From Chryseobacterium glaciei (lineage in GTDB: Bacteria > Bacteroidota > Bacteroidia > Flavobacteriales > Weeksellaceae): DNA of 64,000 nucleotides. The stretch is taken from NCBI RefSeq assembly GCF_001648155.1, contig NZ_CP015199.1, positions 682,001-746,000 of the forward strand, in the 5' to 3' direction. The translations under genes were made by a program, and so were the position numbers. Shown in pieces: positions 41,973 to 52,266 of this stretch (position 1 is the first letter of the stretch; every line of letters begins with the position of its first letter). A model generated the notes under the pieces. It had not been told where the DNA came from. It ran no database searches and saw only the letters and a program-made list of their open reading frames with translations.

Positions 41973-42052
41973 AGGAGCTATTTCCCGCTTTCCGTTACAA
42001 TCTTTTTTTTCAAAAAAGGATTTTCACTCAATCGGGGCTAGGGTATTTGTCG
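41973..42052. repeat. About 80-base dispersed repeat, family C (inverted copy)
   Basis: It includes GCTTTCCGTTACAATC and GGGGCTAGGG and is the reverse complement of 785-867. It lies in the 562-base gene-free stretch 41783-42344. Confidence 0.75.
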
Positions 42053-42082
42053 TCATTTCAGCATCTCGAAACATTCAGAAAG

Positions 42083-42166
42083 TTTGTCATCCTGAAAGGA
42101 TCTAGACATGAATCTTTCCATATTACAATTCTAAAAATGTTGTTTAGATCCTTTCAGGATGACAAA
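42083..42166. repeat. Intergenic palindrome, family J
   Basis: TTTGTCATCCTGAAAGGATC and its reverse complement, GATCCTTTCAGGATGACAAA, are separated by about 40 bases. Confidence 0.75.
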
Positions 42167-42318
42167 GAGATTGGAAAATCATTATGAAAAATACTGCAAA
42201 ACAGATTCTTCACCACGTTTTTTATTCGCTCAAAATAACATTACAGTATAAAATCATCAACTCTTAAAGCTTAAAACACTCTTAGTCTTAAACGCTAAAA
42301 ACTTTCATCAAAAATCCG

Positions 42319-42326
42319 TAACTTTG
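42319..42326 (+). promoter_or_regulatory. -7 box of hpt
   Basis: TAACTTTG, 18 bases before the ATG at 42345. Its position shows that the in-frame TTG at 42324 is not the start. Confidence 0.6.
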
Positions 42327-42344
42327 CAAACTACTAAAAATTTT

Positions 42345-42899
42345 ATGGAAAGTATTAAAGTTCACGACAAAACTTTTGTTCCTTATCTGGAGGACGCCGA
42401 AATTCAGGAGATCGTAAAAGCAACAGCTTTAAAAATTTATGAAGATTACAAGGACGAAGTTCCTGTTTTCATTGGTGTTTTGAACGGAGTTATCATGTTC
42501 TTCTCAGACCTTTTGAAGCATTATCCCGGTGAATGCGAGATTGCTTTCATCCAAATGAGTTCTTACGCAGGAACAGAATCTACAGGAATCGTTTACCAGA
42601 AAATGGAATTAACGAAAGATGTAAAAGACCGTCACATCATCCTTGTAGAGGACATCGTAGACACAGGAAATACGGTTGAAAGCCTTTTCAAATATTTTAG
42701 CGAAACGCAGCGTCCAAAATCTGTAAAAATCGCTTCTTTCTTATTGAAACCGGAAGTTTATAAAAAAGATTTCAAATTAGATTATATCGGAAAAGAGATT
42801 CCGAACAAATTTGTTCTTGGTTATGGTTTAGATTATGATGAATTAGGAAGAAACCTTCCGAATTTATATCAATTATCTGACGGACAAATCAACCATTAA
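42345..42899 (+). CDS. hpt: Hypoxanthine phosphoribosyltransferase
   Basis: A purine-salvage enzyme that makes IMP or GMP from hypoxanthine or guanine and PRPP. The PRPP-binding motif is ILVEDIVDTGNT, and FIGVLNGVIMF and the segment YKKDFKLDYIGKEIPNKFV are also typical. The ATG at 42345 (MESIKVHDKTF) is chosen because the promoter -7 box covers the upstream in-frame codons. The length is 184 residues. The adk gene follows after 154 bases. Confidence 0.93.
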   Translation: MESIKVHDKTFVPYLEDAEIQEIVKATALKIYEDYKDEVPVFIGVLNGVIMFFSDLLKHYPGECEIAFIQMSSYAGTESTGIVYQKMELTKDVKDRHIILVEDIVDTGNTVESLFKYFSETQRPKSVKIASFLLKPEVYKKDFKLDYIGKEIPNKFVLGYGLDYDELGRNLPNLYQLSDGQINH

Positions 42900-42902
42900 A
42901 CG

Positions 42903-43048
42903 CTGTTGGCTATTAGCTGATAGCTTTTAGCCTAAAAAAGTAAAATAAAGAAATAAATTTAATAATAACTTAAAAATGCTAAAGGCTAAAAGCAAATATG
43001 CTAATGGTAAAAGCCAAAAGCCAATTGCAAACTGCCAAAAGCGCTTCA
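42903..43048. repeat. Degenerate repeats of the AAAGCTAAAAGCC type
   Basis: Several short copies of GGCTATTAGC, GCTAAAGGCTAAAAGC and AAAAGCCAAAAGCC lie in both orientations between hpt and adk. A similar short run (TTTAAGCTTTAAGC) is at 29133-29166, between parA and parB. Confidence 0.5.
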
Positions 43049-43053
43049 ACATT

Positions 43054-43632
43054 ATGATAAACATTGTTCTGTTCGGCCCTCCAGGAAGTGGAAAAGGAAC
43101 TCAAGCTCAGAATCTGATCGAGAAATTTAATTTAAAACAAATCTCAACAGGCGACCTTTTCAGATTCAACATGAAAAACGACACTGAACTTGGGAAATTA
43201 GCTAAATCTTACATTGATAAAGGAGAATTGGTTCCGGATCAGGTAACGACAGATATGCTGATTGATGAATTGAGAAAACCGACCGACACAAACGGATTTA
43301 TTTTCGACGGTTATCCAAGAACTGTTGCACAGACAGAAGCTTTGGAAAATATCGTTAAAGACGAATTAAACAATCAGGTTAACATTTGTCTTTCATTAAT
43401 CGTAGAAGATACTATTTTGGTTGAAAGATTGCTGAAAAGAGGCGAAACAAGTGGAAGAACCGATGACAGCAATGTAGAGATCATCGAAAACAGAATTAAA
43501 GAATATTATGCAAAAACAGCTGAAGTAGCTGAATTGTATAAGCAGCAAGGAAAATATGTAGAGGTAAACGGAGTTGGCGAGATCAACGAAATCTCTGAAA
43601 AGCTCTTTGCTGAAGTAGAAAAAATAAAATAA
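43054..43632 (+). CDS. adk: Adenylate kinase
   Basis: Converts ATP and AMP to two ADP. The start at 43054 gives MINIVLFGPPGSGKGTQ, the family N-terminus; the 26 in-frame codons upstream fall in a repeat. The P-loop is GPPGSGKGT, the AMP site ISTGDLFRFN, and FDGYPRTVAQ and RGETSGRTDD are conserved. It is a short-LID form of 192 residues with no zinc Cys cluster. It lies between hpt and obg on the same strand. Confidence 0.95.
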   Translation: MINIVLFGPPGSGKGTQAQNLIEKFNLKQISTGDLFRFNMKNDTELGKLAKSYIDKGELVPDQVTTDMLIDELRKPTDTNGFIFDGYPRTVAQTEALENIVKDELNNQVNICLSLIVEDTILVERLLKRGETSGRTDDSNVEIIENRIKEYYAKTAEVAELYKQQGKYVEVNGVGEINEISEKLFAEVEKIK

Positions 43633-43710
43633 GGATTTAGAATTTAGGGATTCGGATTTAGCATTGCTCAAATCTATTCCCTAATCCCTGAAGCCTAAAC
43701 CCTAAAAGAA
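43633..43710. repeat. Dispersed repeat, family G
   Basis: AGAATTTAGGGATT, TCCCTAATCCCT and GCCTAAACCCTAAA form loosely inverted blocks. A relative is at 52182-52260. Confidence 0.5.
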
Positions 43711-43712
43711 TT

Positions 43713-44696
43713 ATGTCAAATTTTGTAGATTACGTAAAGATTCATTGTAAAAGCGGTCATGGTGGCGCAGGTTCTGCCCATCTTCGTCGTGAAAAATATA
43801 TTCCGAAAGGAGGACCTGATGGTGGAGACGGAGGACGTGGTGGTCACGTTATCATGAAAGGAAATGCTCATGAATGGACTTTACTTCCCCTTCGATACAC
43901 GCGTCACATCAAAGCAGACCGTGGTCAGAATGGAGCTAAAAACCAGCTTACAGGAGCTTATGGAGAAGATATTTACATCAATGTACCTATCGGAACTATC
44001 GCTAAAAATGAAGACGGTGAAATCGTTGGCGAAATCATGGAAGACGGTCAGGAAATCATCCTGATGGAAGGTGGAAAAGGTGGAAAAGGAAACGAACATT
44101 TCAAATCTTCTACCAACCAAACGCCTAGATTTGCACAACCGGGAATGGACGGTCAGGAAGGTTTTATCGTTTTCGAACTTAAAATCTTAGCGGATGTTGG
44201 ATTGGTAGGTTTCCCTAATGCAGGAAAATCAACTCTTTTATCGTCTGTTTCTGCGGCTAAACCGAAAATTGCCAATTATGCATTTACCACTTTAACGCCC
44301 AATTTAGGAATCGTAGATTACAGAAATTACAAATCTTTTGTAATGGCCGATATTCCGGGAATTATTGAAGGTGCAGCGGAAGGAAAAGGTCTTGGTCACC
44401 GTTTCCTGAGACATATTGAAAGAAACTCAATCTTATTATTCCTTATTCCGGCAGATTCTGAAAGTCATTTTCAAGAGTTTAAAATTTTGGAAAATGAATT
44501 ACAGGAATACAACCCTGAATTATTAGATAAAGATTTCATCATTTCTATCTCAAAATCCGATCTTGTGGATGAAGAACTTAGAAAAGAGATCTCTGCAGAA
44601 TTCCCTGAAAATAAAAAACCTTTATTTTTCTCAGGAGTTACGGGAGAAGGTCTTATGGAATTGAAAGATGCGATCTGGAAGCAATTGCACGGATAG
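43713..44696 (+). CDS. obgE: Obg/CgtA GTPase
   Basis: A conserved ribosome-associated GTPase. The glycine-rich Obg fold occupies about residues 1-158 ([31 protein letters not shown]). The G domain follows with G1 [12 protein letters not shown]3 [16 protein letters not shown] and G4 SKSDL. Obg proteins act in 50S subunit assembly and the stringent response. It lacks the C-terminal extension of some members (327 residues). It is downstream of adk after an 80-base repeat and ends before a bidirectional terminator. Confidence 0.96.
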   Translation: MSNFVDYVKIHCKSGHGGAGSAHLRREKYIPKGGPDGGDGGRGGHVIMKGNAHEWTLLPLRYTRHIKADRGQNGAKNQLTGAYGEDIYINVPIGTIAKNEDGEIVGEIMEDGQEIILMEGGKGGKGNEHFKSSTNQTPRFAQPGMDGQEGFIVFELKILADVGLVGFPNAGKSTLLSSVSAAKPKIANYAFTTLTPNLGIVDYRNYKSFVMADIPGIIEGAAEGKGLGHRFLRHIERNSILLFLIPADSESHFQEFKILENELQEYNPELLDKDFIISISKSDLVDEELRKEISAEFPENKKPLFFSGVTGEGLMELKDAIWKQLHG

Positions 44697-44716
44697 AAAA
44701 TATCTTATTACAATAT

Positions 44717-44750
44717 AAAAAAAGGATAAACATTGCTGTTTATCCTTTTT
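44717..44750. terminator. Bidirectional terminator between obg and the T9SS gene
   Basis: AAAAAGGATAAACA pairs with TGTTTATCCTTTTT around a four-base loop, with A and T runs on both sides, between convergent genes. Confidence 0.9.
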
Positions 44751-44774
44751 AATTCAATTATTATTTCACTTTAT

Positions 44775-46568
44775 CTATTGAACAATAACTTTCTTGGTAA
44801 CTGTAATTCCATTATCAAGCTTAATCATCAATAAATAAGCTGATTTTGGAAGATTTTCAACAGGAACATTGAGATCATTTCCATTCAAAATATTTTTACC
44901 TGAAAGATCATAAAGTATCCAACCTGTTAGTTTACTTTTACCTGCGTCTATTTTCACAACTGTAGAAGCCGGATTTGGATAAATTTTAACTTCCGAAGCT
45001 GCAATAGTACCTGTCTTAGCAAAAGTTGGTTCAATATTACTGGGTCCTACTTTATTGAAACTAGTAATTGTGCACGGACTAATGTATGCTTTAAAATTTC
45101 CTCTTAAATCCCCTTTCACAAAGAAATCCGGGTTTAAATTAACATTTAAGCCAGCTTTATATTCTACACTCAGATTATCATTTATTGTTGAAGATGCAAA
45201 GATTGATTTTCCAGCCTGATAAATTTGTGACGATGTTACCGGTGTTGTAATATATAAAACATCGGGACATGCAGCAGAAGCATTAAGTTCAGGAACAAAT
45301 TGAGGAAATGAAAAGCCATTTTGAGCATTTCTTGGAGGTGTAATTGAACTTAAAGGATTTACAGATGGACTCCAAACATTAGGTGTATTAATTACTCGCC
45401 AATCATAAGATTGATAATAATTGCTTACATAGGTTCCAAATTTAACTTCCTTAAAACCATATCCATCATCTTGTATTTTAGCATTTTGTATTAAATATAT
45501 TTTACCATTTTTTGCTAATTGTAAACTAGCAGTTAGTCCATAAAAGTTAAAATTGTAATTAGAAGAAGATGAAGAATCAACACCAACTAAACTTCCTGTA
45601 TTAATGTTATACATTGCTAAACCCGACCAACCAATTATTCCAGCAGGATATAAACAAAGACATGCTTCTGCACCAATAAAGTATACAATATTACTATCAG
45701 GAGAAAACTCTGCGCTATTTGCAGTTCCACTCGCATCACCATAATATGTAGCATTATTATTAGCAGGAATAATATTAAAGGGACTAGTAATTATTCCTGT
45801 AGTATTATTAAAATTATGCAACCAAACACTACGGTATGTTCTTGTTAATAATTTTTTGGAATTTGGCGATATTTTAATAAAATTACCATAATTAGCACCA
45901 AAACTTACAACAGGTGTTGTATTTAAACCACTCGCATCTAGTTTGTAAGATAAAAAGTTACCATTATTTGCCGTTACTACCCAATAAGAATTTCCGTCGC
46001 TAGCAAGTGTTGAGGTTAAGGCATTCGTTGGAGAATCAGTAAATAGTATATTGTTTTTTGAAATTACTTTACCTAAACCTCCATTCAAAGACATATCTAC
46101 AATAGCATATCTTAATCCATAGTTATAAGGTGTCGTAGGTTGGATTATGAATTGATCATCCAACGTTTTATTCCCATTAATATAAAAAACGTAATATAAA
46201 GTATTGGAGTTTGGTAAAGGAAGTATGATCGAAGATTGATCAGAAGGATTACCTATGTTCTGTAGTGGTAAATTTACAGGTGCTCCAAACAAATCATTTC
46301 CATTATCCATCGTAACACTATTCTTATTATAAATAGTATATCCATTGGAGAAAAAAAGTAAATCTCCAGTATTCTTATCACTAATAATTGAGCTTCCATA
46401 CCTAATACTGGGTATTAAATTGGTTGTATGTAAAAAGCCATTGGGAGTAGTATTATCAAACTTCCACTTGTTATTTCCAAATAACCAATTATCATTCTCA
46501 TGCTGAGCAAACAAAAAATTTACCCCAAACACCATAAGGATTATAAAAAAAGAAAATTTTGTCTTCAT
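44775..46568 (-). CDS. Secreted protein with type IX secretion C-terminal domain
   Basis: A Sec signal peptide (FSFFIILMVFGVNFLFAQ) and a C-terminal type A sorting domain (about 525-597: VKIYPNPASTVVKID, LTGWILYDLSGK, LLMIKLDNGITVTKKVIVQ). The long middle is beta-rich, with many Asn, Ser, Thr and Tyr and repeated short blade-like stretches, consistent with a beta-propeller-like surface protein. The type IX system would carry it through the outer membrane and cleave the domain. It starts 17 bases after the YadA-head-like gene and is probably co-expressed with it. Confidence 0.88.
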   Translation of the reverse strand: MKTKFSFFIILMVFGVNFLFAQHENDNWLFGNNKWKFDNTTPNGFLHTTNLIPSIRYGSSIISDKNTGDLLFFSNGYTIYNKNSVTMDNGNDLFGAPVNLPLQNIGNPSDQSSIILPLPNSNTLYYVFYINGNKTLDDQFIIQPTTPYNYGLRYAIVDMSLNGGLGKVISKNNILFTDSPTNALTSTLASDGNSYWVVTANNGNFLSYKLDASGLNTTPVVSFGANYGNFIKISPNSKKLLTRTYRSVWLHNFNNTTGIITSPFNIIPANNNATYYGDASGTANSAEFSPDSNIVYFIGAEACLCLYPAGIIGWSGLAMYNINTGSLVGVDSSSSSNYNFNFYGLTASLQLAKNGKIYLIQNAKIQDDGYGFKEVKFGTYVSNYYQSYDWRVINTPNVWSPSVNPLSSITPPRNAQNGFSFPQFVPELNASAACPDVLYITTPVTSSQIYQAGKSIFASSTINDNLSVEYKAGLNVNLNPDFFVKGDLRGNFKAYISPCTITSFNKVGPSNIEPTFAKTGTIAASEVKIYPNPASTVVKIDAGKSKLTGWILYDLSGKNILNGNDLNVPVENLPKSAYLLMIKLDNGITVTKKVIVQ

Positions 46569-46585
46569 AATTTAAAGTTTAAAAA

Positions 46586-47767
46586 TTATTTTGAACATCT
46601 AATCTCTTTCTTCAATGTTTGAATCTCTTCTTTCTGAATTATTAACTCTTTATTTTGCTCTATAAGATGAAGAGTTAGTTCTTCTACTTTTTTAAGTAAA
46701 AGAATGTTCATTTCTTTTAATTCAATCCCATTTTGAATTGCCTGTTCTGTAGTTGGAACTTCAGGTAAATGGCCATTTTTATCGATGAATTTTTGTAAAT
46801 CATTCAAAGGCATCAATTTATATCCTTTTTCAAAAACATAATCTGCCCAGCCATTACTTGATGCGATATCAACTTTCACTTTTTCTGTTCTTATACCGTC
46901 TTTTACGAAAAGCTTATATTTTTCTCCATCTTGAGAAACACCATCTGCTGGCAATTGGTTGGTAAATTGCCCGATTCCAATGGTGCCATTATTTCCTATA
47001 ATCCAATTTCCAATATTTAGCTGGTTATTTCCTCCTGATGTTAAAACGTTCAAATTATTACCAATAACAATATTCTCATTACCTGCTGCAATATTATTTC
47101 CTGTTTCAATACCTATTCCAATATTATTGTTTCCACTAGAAACTCCACTTAAAGCTCTTTTTCCCAGCGCTGAGTTTCCAACACCTGAATTTGTTCCTGA
47201 CATTGCACCATAACCAATTGCTGTATTATTCTCAATATTATCATTAACTGTAGCATTGTATCTTGCTAAAGCAGCAAAACCAACGGCTGTATTCGCTTTA
47301 GATGTTCCAAGACCGTTTATTGCATTTCCTCCTACAGCAGTGTTAGCAGTAGCAATAGTACTATTTGCGTTAGCATTTACTCCTATTGCAGTATTTTGTC
47401 CTCCTGATATATTGGCTCTTAAACTATTTGCACCTACAGCTGTATTTGCACCTCCACCGATATTACTAACAAGTGCACCTATACCAACTGATGTATTGGC
47501 GAATCCTACAAAATTATCATTTCCTCCACCTAAAAACAAATTATTATCCAAGCCTGAACCACTATCTATATTCTGGAATATTAGCCTCCCTTTAGTATTT
47601 ATTTTCATCCATTCTATATTGTTAGTTTTAAAAACAAGAGGTTGATTGTCTGTAGTTCCTAAAAAATTAGTAGTTGGACTAGTTGCGCCGTTTCCTGTAA
47701 GATTCCATGATTGTGCATTTGCAACAAAACCTAAGACTGTTGCAATTAAAATTGTAGTTTTTTTCAT
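46586..47767 (-). CDS. Surface protein with YadA-head-like repeats and C-terminal coiled coil
   Basis: A signal peptide (MKKTTILIATVLGFVANAQ) is followed by many 14-to-16-residue repeats of the form NTAVGxxAL or NTAIGxNA (about residues 85-240). This is the left-handed beta-roll pattern of YadA-type trimeric heads. The C-terminal part reads KGYKLMPLNDLQKFIDKNGH and ends in a Glu/Lys/Leu coiled coil (about 350-393), a pattern common in Bacteroidota tail-fibre-like proteins. There is no type IX sorting domain or membrane anchor. It is probably a trimeric fibre. It is the first gene of the pair with the T9SS protein. Confidence 0.85.
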   Translation of the reverse strand: MKKTTILIATVLGFVANAQSWNLTGNGATSPTTNFLGTTDNQPLVFKTNNIEWMKINTKGRLIFQNIDSGSGLDNNLFLGGGNDNFVGFANTSVGIGALVSNIGGGANTAVGANSLRANISGGQNTAIGVNANANSTIATANTAVGGNAINGLGTSKANTAVGFAALARYNATVNDNIENNTAIGYGAMSGTNSGVGNSALGKRALSGVSSGNNNIGIGIETGNNIAAGNENIVIGNNLNVLTSGGNNQLNIGNWIIGNNGTIGIGQFTNQLPADGVSQDGEKYKLFVKDGIRTEKVKVDIASSNGWADYVFEKGYKLMPLNDLQKFIDKNGHLPEVPTTEQAIQNGIELKEMNILLLKKVEELTLHLIEQNKELIIQKEEIQTLKKEIRCSK

Positions 47768-47961
47768 GATTATAAATTAATTTTTAAATTCAAGTAAAAT
47801 TATATCATTTATAATAGAATATTTTATGTAATTAATCTAAATTATTATATTATAACAATAAAAAAATCCCTTTTCAAGCACCTTTATGAACTTTTCTTTA
47901 ATTTTTAACTAGACCTTATCTTTTGGAACAATTATTGAGAGACTCCAACCAAATTTAAACT

Positions 47962-48468
47962 ATGAAATATTTACTAGGTCTTTTTGCATTTGTTGTATTA
48001 TTTTCATGTAATTCTCAAAATGCACAAAGCTCACAAAATAGCAAATCACAATATTCTACAATTGAATATAAAACAAGTCCTTGTTTCGGATTTTGTCCTG
48101 TCTTCGCGATGACGATCAATCCTGACAGAACTGCGGTTTTAGAAGCGGAACATTTTAACTTCACCAAAACACCTTCAAAAGATGAGTTTTCAAAACCGCG
48201 CGAAGGAACTTTTAAGGCAACAATTAAAGAAGCAGATTATAATAAATTAGTTTCTCTATTAAATGGTTTAGATGTTAAAAATTTAAATGAAAACTATGGA
48301 CAAAAAAACGTATCTGATCTTTCAAGCTCTAATTTAACTGTAAATTTTGCCGACGGTACCTCAAAAAAAGTGGAAGACTATGGAAAAAGAGGAAGCGAAA
48401 AATTGATCGAAGTTTACAAATTTTTTGAAGATTTAAAACTTAATCAGCAATGGATCAAAGTCAAGTAA
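47962..48468 (+). CDS. DUF6438 lipoprotein
   Basis: A lipoprotein signal (LFAFVVLFSC) is followed by a Gln/Ser linker and a domain with the signature SPCFGFCPVFAMTINPDR, which fits DUF6438. The family is small, envelope-located and uncharacterised. The two Cys of CFGFC are kept. It is a single gene on the plus strand, divergent from the YadA-head-like gene across 194 A/T-rich bases. Confidence 0.82.
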   Translation: MKYLLGLFAFVVLFSCNSQNAQSSQNSKSQYSTIEYKTSPCFGFCPVFAMTINPDRTAVLEAEHFNFTKTPSKDEFSKPREGTFKATIKEADYNKLVSLLNGLDVKNLNENYGQKNVSDLSSSNLTVNFADGTSKKVEDYGKRGSEKLIEVYKFFEDLKLNQQWIKVK

Positions 48469-48489
48469 TATACTTAAAAATATTTAAAC

Positions 48490-48497
48490 TACCTTTG
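48490..48497 (+). promoter_or_regulatory. -7 box of the first DEAD-box helicase
   Basis: TACCTTTG, 58 bases before the TTG start. Confidence 0.55.
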
Positions 48498-48555
48498 CAT
48501 AATATAATTCCTTCACATTGAGGGAATTTTTACTTTAAATAAAAAAATAATTCAT

Positions 48556-49833
<1,278 letters not shown>

Positions 49834-49837
49834 TATA

Positions 49838-49870
49838 AAAGCCTTCTCAATCTGAGAAGGCTTTATTTTT
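49838..49870 (+). terminator. Terminator of the first DEAD-box helicase
   Basis: AAAGCCTTCTCA pairs with TGAGAAGGCTTT around a three-base loop and runs into T-rich sequence. Confidence 0.9.
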
Positions 49871-49874
49871 GAAC

Positions 49875-49938
49875 TTTGGCTAAAGCCAATTGGAATTATT
49901 TCTTTTTGTTAAACGAACTAAAGTCCGCTCCTGTTGAT
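49875..49938. repeat. Dispersed repeat, family E
   Basis: TTTGGCTAAAGCCAA, then TTAAACGAACTAAAGTCC and TGTTGAT; the same order of blocks is at 61556-61619. Confidence 0.65.
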
Positions 49939-50700
49939 TTATCTAAATAAATTCTTTGCATTCTCAGTCGTAATTCTATCGATCTCAGAAAAATCTTTAC
50001 CGTAAATATTCACCAATTTTCCGGCAACTAAATCCAGGTAAGAACTTTCGTTTCTTTTCCCTCTGTGAGGAACCGGAGCTAAGTAGGGAGAATCTGTTTC
50101 CAGCACAATTTTATCTAAAGGAATCTCATTTAAAAATTGATCTATTTTACCATTTTTGAATGTGACTACTCCACCAATTCCCAGAATGAAATTAAGATCG
50201 ATTGCGTGTTTTGCCTGTTCCAGATCTCCGGAAAAACAATGGAAAATTCCGCGAAGTTTAGGGTGTTTTTTCCTTTCTAAAACTTCAAAAGTTTCGTCAA
50301 AACTTTCTCTTGTGTGGATGACAATCGGTAAATCCATTTCAATTGCCCAATCAATTTGTTGCTCAAATGCTTTAATCTGAATATCTAAGGTTGTTTTATC
50401 CCAATATAAATCTATCCCAATTTCTCCGATGGCAGGAAAATGTCTTTGATCAAGATAATTTTTAACAATTTCTAATTCTTTTTCCCAAGATTCTGGCTTT
50501 ACATAACAAGGATGAAGCCCCATCATTGAGAAAATCTGATTTGGATAATCAGCTTCTAACTTAAGCATCTTTTCATGAGATTCTGAATCGATCGCTGGAA
50601 GATAAAACTCTGTAATTCCTTTATCTAAAGCTCTTTGAATGGCTTCTTTTCTATCTTCATCAAATTCTTCTGCGTATAAATGGGTATGTGTATCAATCAT
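49939..50700 (-). CDS. tatD: TatD-family metal-dependent hydrolase
   Basis: A 253-residue amidohydrolase-fold nuclease. Metal ligands are in IDTHTHLY (residues 2-9), EIGIDLYWD, VIHTRESFDE and GIFHCFSGD, with the C-terminal LETDSPYLAPVPHRGKRNE. TatD proteins are 3'-5' exonucleases or deoxyribonucleases involved in DNA repair and turnover. It starts five bases after the DUF4269 gene, so these two and the GSCFA gene form an operon. Confidence 0.93.
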   Translation of the reverse strand: MIDTHTHLYAEEFDEDRKEAIQRALDKGITEFYLPAIDSESHEKMLKLEADYPNQIFSMMGLHPCYVKPESWEKELEIVKNYLDQRHFPAIGEIGIDLYWDKTTLDIQIKAFEQQIDWAIEMDLPIVIHTRESFDETFEVLERKKHPKLRGIFHCFSGDLEQAKHAIDLNFILGIGGVVTFKNGKIDQFLNEIPLDKIVLETDSPYLAPVPHRGKRNESSYLDLVAGKLVNIYGKDFSEIDRITTENAKNLFR

Positions 50701-50705
50701 TATTT

Positions 50706-51221
50706 TTAAAATTTTAATAGATCTTCATAAGGATTTTCAAAGTTCATTAATAAACCAAAAGCGGGCTCGGTTTTGATTCCTTTTTTCTTTAATTCTATTA
50801 TTTTTTGTTTAAAATCTTCTCCTTTTTCCTGTAATATTTTGTATTCAGCAATCATATGCTGATAGGCATTTTGTTCTGTTGTTGGTGTATTTTGTCCGAA
50901 AATTTCGATAGGAAATTCTTCTAGTATACAATTTAAAATGATGCAATTTTCATTATTACTTATATTCGTTTCAATCTTAAAATCAATACCCTGAGGTAAA
51001 ATTTGATTTAAAACATTCAGAAATCCAGCCTCATTTTTAACTTCGCAAATAATATCCAAATCACTTCCTTCAATATCAATTTCAATCGGAATTGTTCCAG
51101 CTAAAATGGGTGAATAATTACTTAATTTTTCAAAAATTCTATATTTGGTAAGAACTTCATAAACTCTTTTCTGCTTATCATTTCCATCTTTTAAATAATC
51201 AAGTTTTGTAAAGTCGATCAT
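50706..51221 (-). CDS. DUF4269 nucleotidyltransferase-like protein
   Basis: A 171-residue protein fitting DUF4269. The segment LAGTIPIEIDIEGSDLDIIC resembles a nucleotidyltransferase core (G-T, then D-x-D), although the first part is altered from the usual GS motif. Activity is unproven. It lies six bases after the GSCFA gene and five before tatD. Confidence 0.82.
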   Translation of the reverse strand: MIDFTKLDYLKDGNDKQKRVYEVLTKYRIFEKLSNYSPILAGTIPIEIDIEGSDLDIICEVKNEAGFLNVLNQILPQGIDFKIETNISNNENCIILNCILEEFPIEIFGQNTPTTEQNAYQHMIAEYKILQEKGEDFKQKIIELKKKGIKTEPAFGLLMNFENPYEDLLKF

Positions 51222-51227
51222 TGAAAA

Positions 51228-52178
51228 TCAGAATATTTTATGTTTAACTTTTTTACGTTGAGCCTCAATCTTTTCGTTCAGTTTTTCTTTAAACTCAAGA
51301 TATTTTGGATCTTTATCATCGTTCGTTCTATGTTCTAAAGCTTTATTGATCTTAAAATTTTCTTTGATAAACTCCTGTGTTTCATTAGAAAAATAAGCGC
51401 TTCCGAATTTCTCGAAAATATAATTTACTGCCTGAGCATTCGGATGTATCATATCTTCTTTATAAAAGCGGTAATCACGAAGATCATCCATTAAAATCTC
51501 ATAAATCGGAAGATAATGACAATTTTCAAACAATAAAATTGCTTCATGAATAGCTGTGATCAATTTTGACTTACTTAACTGATTTTCAATCATTCCATCC
51601 TTTGTATGGCGAACCGGCGAAACCGTAAATAAGATCTGAACATCATCCTTACAAATATCTTTTAGATTTAAAATGGTGTTGTAAATGGAATCTGTGAGTT
51701 CCTGATGGGTCAACAATCTCTTTTCAAAGAATTTTTGTGGAATTTTATGGCAATTGGCAACCAATTTATTTTTAGGAAGAAATTCATAAATAAATGAAGT
51801 TCCGTAAGTTATAATCACCCAATTGGTATTTTGAAGGAACCGATTCCCTTCTTCAATTTTAGAATTAATTTTTTCTAAGGTCTGATGAACAAATCTTGTG
51901 TCAAAACTCGTGTGATGATCTAAAGAAATAAATTCATCATTAAATGTGATTAAATCCTCTTCATGATAAAACTCAGAATCATGTAATGTCTTAATGGAAT
52001 TATTGATTGAAAACGGGTTAAAAACAGTCCCAAACGGATTATTGACGGTTTGAAGCTGACCATCATAAAATAAATCCGACATTTCAGAGGCAAAACATGA
52101 ACCTATTGAAAATATTTTATCTTCAATTTCTATCTTTTTCTCTGATTCTTTGATCTCAACTTCAGTCCTGAATTTCAT
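51228..52178 (-). CDS. GSCFA-domain protein
   Basis: The family-defining motif appears as SIGSCFASEMSD at about residues 26-37, followed by NNPFGTVFNPFSI. A later part, DMIHPNAQAVNYIFEKF, carries the Asp and His typical of SGNH/GDSL-like hydrolases, to which GSCFA proteins are related. The substrate is unknown. It is the first gene of the GSCFA-DUF4269-tatD operon. The basic C-terminal tail ends in KKVKHKIF. Confidence 0.86.
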   Translation of the reverse strand: MKFRTEVEIKESEKKIEIEDKIFSIGSCFASEMSDLFYDGQLQTVNNPFGTVFNPFSINNSIKTLHDSEFYHEEDLITFNDEFISLDHHTSFDTRFVHQTLEKINSKIEEGNRFLQNTNWVIITYGTSFIYEFLPKNKLVANCHKIPQKFFEKRLLTHQELTDSIYNTILNLKDICKDDVQILFTVSPVRHTKDGMIENQLSKSKLITAIHEAILLFENCHYLPIYEILMDDLRDYRFYKEDMIHPNAQAVNYIFEKFGSAYFSNETQEFIKENFKINKALEHRTNDDKDPKYLEFKEKLNEKIEAQRKKVKHKIF

Positions 52179-52181
52179 TGT

Positions 52182-52260
52182 ATAGGATCTAGGGTTTAGG
52201 AATTAGGGCTTAGTTTGCACCGTTTGAAAGGAACTAATTCCTAAGCCCTAAATCCTATCA
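52182..52260. repeat. Dispersed repeat, family G (second copy)
   Basis: TAGGGTTTAGGAATTAGGGC and GAACTAATTCCTAAGCCC form inverted arms. It resembles 43633-43710. Confidence 0.6.
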
Positions 52261-52266
52261 CCTAAT

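Noticed and set aside
41870..42187. A 105-codon open frame on the plus strand
   Set aside because: It consists mostly of the family C and J repeats and has no coding-like composition or start context.
42903..43048. Possible CRISPR array between hpt and adk
   Set aside because: The short repeats are degenerate, in both orientations and without regular spacers; no cas genes are present.
47256..47645. A 129-codon frame opposite the YadA-head-like gene
   Set aside because: It is the antisense image of a short amino-acid repeat, which keeps the opposite frame open.
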